NCBI GenBank assembly: GCA_037447605.1
Contig: CM074804.1
Span: 3,957,541-4,021,540 of the forward strand
Length of the DNA: 64,000 nucleotides
Direction: 5' to 3'
Source: Zygnema circumcarinatum
Lineage: Eukaryota > Streptophyta > Zygnematophyceae > Zygnematales > Zygnemataceae
In this document: positions 58,801 through 64,000 of the stretch, in pieces
How positions within the stretch are numbered: the first letter of the stretch is position 1
Layout of the letters: each line of letters opens with the position of its first letter
Position numbers and translations under genes: made by a program
The notes under the pieces: generated by a model
What the model saw: only the letters and a program-made list of their open reading frames with translations
What the model was told of the DNA's origin: nothing
Databases searched by the model: none

Positions 58801-61800
58801 GAAAGAAAATCATCAAGTGTCCTCCTCTTCACCAAAATGTACCCTTGCTTTGTACATCTTCTCATCGAAAAACGCTTTAGCTCTCCCTTTCGGGTTGGAT
58901 CGTTGTCTGGTGACATGTGCAGCTATTAGAGTCGACATTGGAAGCTTCCTGCCAAGTGCTCGACAGAGAGGATGCTTACTCTCCGATTCCTGTTGGCATT
59001 AGCAACGAACTTAGCGGAACTTCTGAAGATTCTGGCCACAAAGGTCGGTTGGGAGCACTGCGATTTCCCACAGCTCTTCTGAAATGGGAGAGTGTCCGAT
59101 CAATGTGGTTGCGATTGGTTCCGCTTTTGGATCACAAAAGCCTTTTGAGAGAGATGGAACTTCTCGGGAATGCCATCCAGTTGGTGAACTTGCGGCATGG
59201 TGCGGAGCAACCGGACGTAAAGATCGGGCAGGTGAGCAGCTTTCAAACTTTTAGTTTCTGCTATGTCTTGCCTTTCCATTCGCTTTGCTGCGATAGCCAA
59301 TGTATTCGTTTGAAAATCCATGCACTCATGCAGGTGTTGGAGGAGTCCGCTCTCAAATTACATGTGGCGATGTCTCTTTCATCATCATCTCGCGCCCCGG
59401 AAGATATGACGCCATATCTGCAGCTCATCTGGCTATCGGATTTTTTGGACTCTGAAGGCTCAGGTAAACCTTGAAGGCGTTCCCCTTCCTGCACAGGCTA
59501 TGCTATATGGAGTGTACTACGAGTATGTCTTAGGGAGCTGGGGGGACGGAGGGGAGAGGAGTAGGAAAGTGAGGAAGTGAAGGGGGGCGAGAGAGAGTTC
59601 AAGAGAGCGAGAGAGAGGGAGAGTGAGAGAGAGACAGATGCGTCTCCCCCGTTGTCAGATTTAGTGAGAGTAATGTTGTCCTTGATGTGGTTGTCATACA
59701 GCTGCAGAAACGCTGGAGATATTTCCAAACTTGGTGCATGAGATGTGGCACAACTGGCACGCAGCGCTGTGGGGGAACTCTCTTGCTCCTCTCCCGCTCT
59801 ATCTCGCAGAGGGGTCAACGGGAGGGGCAGTGCTGGACAGAGAGGTAGGCTCCCACTCTGCAAAATCACTGCTTGCAGAGGTGAAGCAGCAAAGACTTGA
59901 AAAAATATCTCAGATATCTCTAACTGAAACTAAAGTACAACTGTTTCCATGGCTGCATCTATAGGTCCTTGTCAAGGAAGGGTGGGCAGCCTCTGTTGGA
60001 CCTCCCCAACTCTTCCAAGCATCGCAGACTGCAGCCTCTGTGGCACTCATGTCAGTCAACATGCCCTTCCTTCTCCCTCTTCCTCCCCCGCTCTCTCTCC
60101 TCGTGTGTTTGTCCACCCCAAGTCGTAAACCTGTGAGAAACCTGCTTCACGGGATATGTAAGTGGGAGCTATCATCTGAATTTGGGGAAATGGTTGTATT
60201 GTTGTACGGAAACTTTCATTGTTTCGTAGGTTTTGTAGCCTTGATTTTTTTTTTGAATGGTTTGGTTTATATTACTGCTGGGTTCTAAATTCTTTCCTGA
60301 TGGTCGTACTTTGCATGAACCAAACAGAGGTGGAGGCAAGTTGGAAATCAAAGACCATCTTCCACGGATGGTGCAGCTTCAGCTGGCAGCGTGTCATTGG
60401 TGGAGTGCAATTGAAAACAAAGGAAAAGTCAACCACTGTCACCTCGACCGATTGAATGCAAGCCGCTTGTTTTGTCAGGTGAGAAAAACTTACCTATACT
60501 GTTTCCTTAAACAAATTTTGCTTTAGGTTTCTCACGTATAACCCTTTTTTCCTTTTTAGCGTGAGTCTCAAGATTCTGAACAAGATTCCGTCCTCCGAAT
60601 GAATGGCTTTGATTGCAGATTGTTTCGACTTTCGACACAACCTTCTCAAAAGCTGAGGGAGACTTTTTGCGCGAGAAACTCCGCGCCTTCGATAAAATCG
60701 CAGTAGAGGTACAATTTAAGGTCCCCCACAACTCTCAACTATGCAATAAACCAATGCATTAGGGCTGGGAATCATCAATGCTTCAACAGCTCAACTTTAC
60801 CTTGACCGAACGAACTGATTTTAAACTGGGCAACTGTTGAATCTATGCGAAACTGTTAAAGCCATATACTTATCCGGAAAACCCCAAAACGCTGAAACTC
60901 TTGAAATTTAATAACCCCCACAATCAGCGAAGCATCTCAGCCAGTCTGAAGGGAAAGTGCATGCTGCAGGGCCAAACCTTGAACAAAGTGGAAATGCAGC
61001 AACTTGGGGAGGTCTTACTCCGCTCAAAAGACCAAAGGCTGGCAGCGCTCGTGCACCCTTTGATTCTTCCCTGTATAGAATCCCTCTATGGCGGAGAAAA
61101 CCATTCTCAAAGTATGTCAAACTTCTGCTTCATCGCCCTTGCCGCCATTCATGGTGACAGAGAATGCAACTGTGATGATGCTTACATTTTCGTGTTTAAT
61201 AATAGGATGGAAATCGACTAGCAGAACAAGGTAGAGGGATGCATGAATTTAGTCTCATCATTTCGATTGCAACTGCAGATTGTTCAAATGCGTGGGAAGA
61301 CATGCGAGGGCGAGGGAAGGCTTGGCTCCTTATTGGTGCTCTGCGGCTTCACCTCCTTCTGCCGTCGGATGGCTGCGATCCCGCGGCTAAGTACACGTAC
61401 AAGAGGGCTCATCTGCAGCAACGTCTGGAGGAGATTAAAGTAGAGATTGAGGTGATACACACAAAAATTGAATCCCAAGTCCTAATAATAATTCGAAAAA
61501 TCGAATACTAGGAACTCTGAAGCCTCTTCGGTTTGTGTGCACTTGCCTTCATCTACCTTTGTTATGAGGTGTAGTAAGAAAGGCTGACCGCATAGAAGAT
61601 TCAAAAGCGATACACGAAAACTCAGTGAATGCACTTTGGATGGTCTGCTTCTCTCAGGCACGCGAGGAGGCAGAGCTTCTCCTCACAGGAGCTGCCACGT
61701 CAACCGAGATCTCAACACTCAAGTCAGAAGCTGCAGATTTAGAGATCAAAATCAAACGGATGTCAGCCAAGGTACATTTCTGAGGGATGCGGGCTTGTAC

Positions 61801-62667
61801 ATTCCAAACCTACGCGAGAACAAAGAGAGCTCTGAGCTTTGGAATGAACGTCTTTTCAAGTGAAGAAGCGCACAGACCTACATGAGCAATGTGCGGATGT
61901 TTTCTGTTGCCCCTTTGCAGGTGATCGCCCGACCGTCCCCCCCGCAGTTCGGCGCCTTCTTTCATGACGTGGCCTCCTTCCGCGCTCGCCACGCAAGCCT
62001 CGCCCGCGTGGCCGCCCTCCTCGCCGCCACCACGAGGCAGGACCTCGCCACGTGGCGCAGCGTCGCTCTCAGCTTTGCTCAACGCCTTTCCGAGAATTTT
62101 CCCCTCTATCGCGATGTGGTAAATCCGGTACAGCTGGCGAGCTATGAGATGGCATACGGGGTTTCTCTGATTCTAACGTCGCAGCTGGGGGGTTGCCACG
62201 AGGGAAGGCTGGAGACTATCACTGTAAGCGAGTCCCCTTTGCCCCCACCCTCCCCTACCCCTCCCTCCCCTCCCCTCCCTCCCCTCCCCTCCCTCCCCTC
62301 CCTCCCCCTCCCCTCCCCTCCCCTCCCTCCCCTCCCNNNNNNNNNNNNNNNNNNNNNNNNNNNNNNNNNNNNNNNNNNNNNNNNNNNNNNNNNNNNNNNN
62401 NNNNNNNNNNNNNNNNNNNNNNNNNNNNNNNNNNNNTAAGGATTTTCTTTTGATTCCTTGAATTTGACTCTTGGTTGTTAAATCTATGGAGTGAATCTGT
62501 GAATGCAGTCGGTCTCCTTCAGCGGAGGGGCTCCGAAATTCACAAAGTACCTGGACACCTTCCCCTTCCCGTATTACATTCTGCTCAGAGACATCGAGGC
62601 TCTCCCTCAGACTCTCGCGAACCTGCTCCGCCAATGGTTTGAGCTCATGCACGTCATGTCATCGTGA
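40805..62667 (+). CDS. MDN1: Midasin (MDN1/REA1), AAA+ ribosome-assembly ATPase, interrupted by a gap
   Basis: About 56 exons joined in phase, among them 40805-41088, 41252-41647, 42123-42338, 42497-42666, 42780-42892, 43055-43244, 43754-43841, 44061-44160, 44892-45077, 45196-45321, 47589-47861, 47961-48062, 50130-50325, 50733-51083, 51188-51381, 53292-53392, 54181-54345, 54798-55008, 55183-56234, 56495-58463, 58923-59231, 61921-62223 and 62509-62667. About 3,660 residues precede the gap. All six AAA+ modules are present, with Walker A at GPPGAGKST (AAA1), GETGTGKTA (AAA2), GPTSSGKTS (AAA3), GETGSGKTT (AAA4), GSPGVGKTS (AAA5) and GPPACGKTS (AAA6), plus typical LLLDEVNLA, VLDELNLA and VIDEISLAED Walker B motifs. 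Midasin is a dynein-like motor that strips assembly factors from pre-60S ribosomes in the nucleus. The linker follows until 62223. The Asp/Glu-rich part and MIDAS domain are absent because of the N-gap. The last exon holds the true C-terminus (FPFPYYILLRDIEALPQTL, LRQWFEL). The 5' exon was not located. Confidence 0.95.
41717..41928 (+). other. Foreign-looking coding fragment in an MDN1 intron
   Basis: The intron between 41648 and 42122 holds a frame reading KPELFFKDNDFQQANEETFL, one TAA stop, then IFLQLDPPRTLEFVDISNLY, a further 20 or so residues ending ESGEEDEIFV, and two stops (TAATAA). It is AT-rich and protein-like but I cannot assign it to a family. It ends directly before a bacterial-type tRNA-Arg remnant, as at the end of a bacterial gene. 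Confidence 0.45.
41929..42001 (+). pseudogene. tRNA-Arg(CCU) remnant, bacterial-type
   Basis: D-arm ATTC-AGTGGATA-GAAT pairs perfectly (41938-41953). The anticodon loop TTCCTAA (41960-41966) gives anticodon CCU with U33 and A37. The T-arm GGAGG-TTCGAAT-CCTCG is nearly paired. The anticodon stem has two mismatches and the acceptor ends (GCTCCTG and CTGAAAC) no longer pair, so it is a remnant. AGTGGATAGA and GGTTCGAATCC are typical of bacterial and organellar Arg-tRNAs. Confidence 0.6.
54532..54603 (+). tRNA. tRNA-like gene nested in an MDN1 intron
   Basis: Acceptor GGCTGGG pairs with CTCGGCC (two wobbles). The D-arm GCGC-AGTGGTA-GCGC and T-arm CCGGG-TTCGAGC-CCCGG are perfect. Internal promoter boxes A (TAGCGCAGTGG) and B (GGTTCGAGCCC) are intact. 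The anticodon arm GTTCA-ACAACCC-TGGAC pairs, but the loop has C instead of U at position 33, so the identity (AAC, Val, if read literally) is doubtful. It may be a tRNA pseudogene or the head of a tRNA-derived SINE. It sits on the MDN1 sense strand in the intron 54346-54797. Confidence 0.6.
55009..55182 (+). other. In-frame 174-nt optional intron with (GGGA)n in MDN1
   Basis: CACTGCAG|GTACGG and GTGGCAG|GTGGCA are good junctions in the same phase. The 174-nt segment has no stop and is a multiple of three, so retention would add 58 residues including a Gly-Gly-Arg-Glu repeat from the (GGGA)n run at 55017-55076. Removal restores continuity between the AAA5 and AAA6 parts. It is probably an intron, but it could be spliced facultatively. 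Confidence 0.55.
62237..62336. repeat. (CCCCT/CCCT)n pyrimidine repeat at the edge of the gap
   Basis: A dense run of CCCT and CCCCT units in the MDN1 intron after exon 61921-62223. It ends at the N-gap and is the likely reason the assembly broke. Confidence 0.9.
62337..62436. other. Assembly gap (exactly 100 N)
   Basis: A 100-N run is commonly used for a gap of unknown size. The exon before it ends about two thirds into midasin and the exon after it is the C-terminal exon, so several kb of coding sequence plus introns are missing here. Confidence 0.95.
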
Positions 62668-63007
62668 CCAGGAGGGGGAATCTAGTGCCTGAGGGAGTGA
62701 GCTCTTTACAAGTGAATAAAGGCCCGGCTTGATGTTGACTGCGCCGGGATTCAATTTTGGATGACTTTTTTAGGGGTTAGATCAATCGGCCATGTATGCC
62801 AAAGTAGCCTTGTTGGGAAAAACACGACTTTCATGTAAGGAAAGACATTGTAACAATCTGTGATTTTGGCAAAGAATCTCCTTCAGGAAAGTGCATTCCT
62901 GTACTAAAACTTGCTAATCAATTGTCTCCAGTCATTATTCTACACACGTGCGACTACGACACCATGGAGTTTCCAAAAGTTGGGGTCTCATTCTCCTTCC
63001 TCTCTCT
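62668..63007. other. Short spacer between convergent MDN1 and VPS35
   Basis: About 340 bp holding both 3' ends. Nothing else seen. Confidence 0.6.
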
Positions 63008-64000
63008 TTACACTTGAATGGAGGCGTAGCGCTCTCCCAGTGCCCCTCCTTTCAGTTTCTGGTCCCTGATGTGTGAAAGCGTGCTCATGTAGAAGTTGTC
63101 TGCTTGGGCATCCAAGGAGGTGCCATCGCTCTGCATCTCGCTGGTGATGAGCTCCAAGAGCCCCTGGATGACGCTCGGGGTCACTTCGGAGGCGCCCCTG
63201 TCATAGAAATACAAGTACCTACAGAAGGGAGAAGGAAGAGCATCAGATAACCCTACCATGGGAACTGGGAATTCTTGAAGTTCCTAAAGCTCCTCGGAAG
63301 GAGGACCAACCATGGGATCTATGACGCCAGAGTCAGTGCTGCCTACACACTTCAAAGGACTCCCATCAAAGTTATCTAAGGACTTGAAACCACCAAAGGA
63401 CTCATAGTGTGACAGAAGAGGACTCACTTGTTCAAGATCTCCACAAAGAGGGTGACAGGCCCGCTGACTCCTCGAGTGGCTGCTGACATCTGCTGTGCCG
63501 TACTGGCCAGCTTCAACGCCCTTTTCAAGCACAGGAGAACTCTGTACAACCTCCAACAATTTTTAGGAGAGCCGCCATAAACATCTTATTCCGCAAACAG
63601 CACACGACTTGTGTGTGCGCGCACGTGTGTGTCATGTGTGTTAGGGAGAAAGGGGAAGAGGCTAAGCAAGACGATGGAGGCAGAGGGATGAAGCGAGGGG
63701 GGTGAGAGGAAAGGAGAATAGGATGGAGGAGAACGGCAGCCAACGAAGAGATTGAGAGGGAAAACAGAAAGAAAGAGGGGAGTGGCAAGGAGAAGCGAGG
63801 ATTTGGACTGAGAGGATGGAGACAGAGAGAGACGGAAGGGGGCGAACAAGAGAGAGAAAATCTAGAGCGAGAGAGGGTGGGAGAGGAACTAGTGCTGCTG
63901 AAGCCTTAGTGTTGATCCAAGTTCCCATCAAATGGAGAGCATACCGTTCTCCATCTCGAATTCCATGCTCGTCATCCGTGCTCCAGAATAGATGTGAACA
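63008..64000 (-). CDS. VPS35: VPS35 retromer subunit, C-terminal part (continues beyond the window)
   Basis: Three exons on the minus strand: 63945 to beyond 64000, 63428-63541 and 63008-63218, joined in phase (CG|A and AA|G). The visible protein runs from CSHLFW, through RVLLCLKRALKLAS and TLFVEILNKYLYFYDRGASE, to SVIQGLLELITSEMQSDGTS and a GGALGERYASIQV terminus, all in the order found in plant and animal VPS35. VPS35 is the alpha-solenoid core of the retromer that recycles cargo from endosomes. Only the last 110-130 residues are in the window. Confidence 0.93.

Overview
The window is a stretch of intron-rich nuclear DNA from a eukaryote, taken from a draft assembly (runs of N at 38221-38230 and 62337-62436). 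The intron-exon structures below were worked out by joining GT-AG (a few GC-AG) junctions in phase and checking that the joined protein matches a known family. Several proteins read most like green-lineage versions: a serine palmitoyltransferase LCB2 with a plant-type N-terminus, an HPR1-type THO subunit, a cyclin of the plant J18 type, and a LeuD with a simple Ser-rich transit-like leader. A terminal-repeat retrotransposon in miniature uses the plant initiator-Met-tRNA primer site. My best guess is a green-lineage (possibly streptophyte) alga; this is inference, and another alga is possible.

Layout. 1-1.3 kb: TRIM-like retroelement, a tetranucleotide repeat, a CGTACG hairpin. 1.3-4.4 kb (+): SLC37-type sugar-phosphate transporter. 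5.2-8.1 kb (+): HD-domain phosphohydrolase with two tiny exons. 9.5-14.3 kb (-): LCB2. 14.3-16.2 kb: divergent upstream region with a TTCAGCC minisatellite. 16.2-19.1 kb (+): cyclin-J18-like gene, never more than about 130 nt of coding sequence at a time. 19.9-30.3 kb (-): THO complex subunit 1/HPR1, 23 proposed exons, one intron holding about 2.2 kb of nearly pure (GA)n. 31.0-36.6 kb (+): condensin II subunit G2. 37.3-38.1 kb (-): intronless 3-isopropylmalate dehydratase small subunit. 38.9-39.6 kb: a decayed bacterial-type uvrB. 40.8-62.7 kb (+): midasin (MDN1/REA1) with all six AAA+ modules, about 56 exons. 63.0-64.0 kb (-): the 3' end of VPS35.

These are mostly single-copy housekeeping genes (sphingolipid synthesis, mRNA export, chromosome condensation, Leu synthesis, 60S ribosome maturation, retromer) with no operon-like relation; LCB2/cyclin and THOC1/NCAPG2 are head-to-head pairs.

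Most notable: (1) the uvrB remnant, and a second foreign-looking segment with a bacterial-type tRNA-Arg(CCU) remnant inside a midasin intron; (2) the 100-N gap in MDN1, which must hide roughly 1.5-1.9 thousand codons including the MIDAS domain, because the exon right after it is the true C-terminal exon; (3) the 2.2-kb polypurine/polypyrimidine tract inside a THOC1 intron; (4) the TRIM element; (5) three apparent GC-AG introns and several micro-exons.
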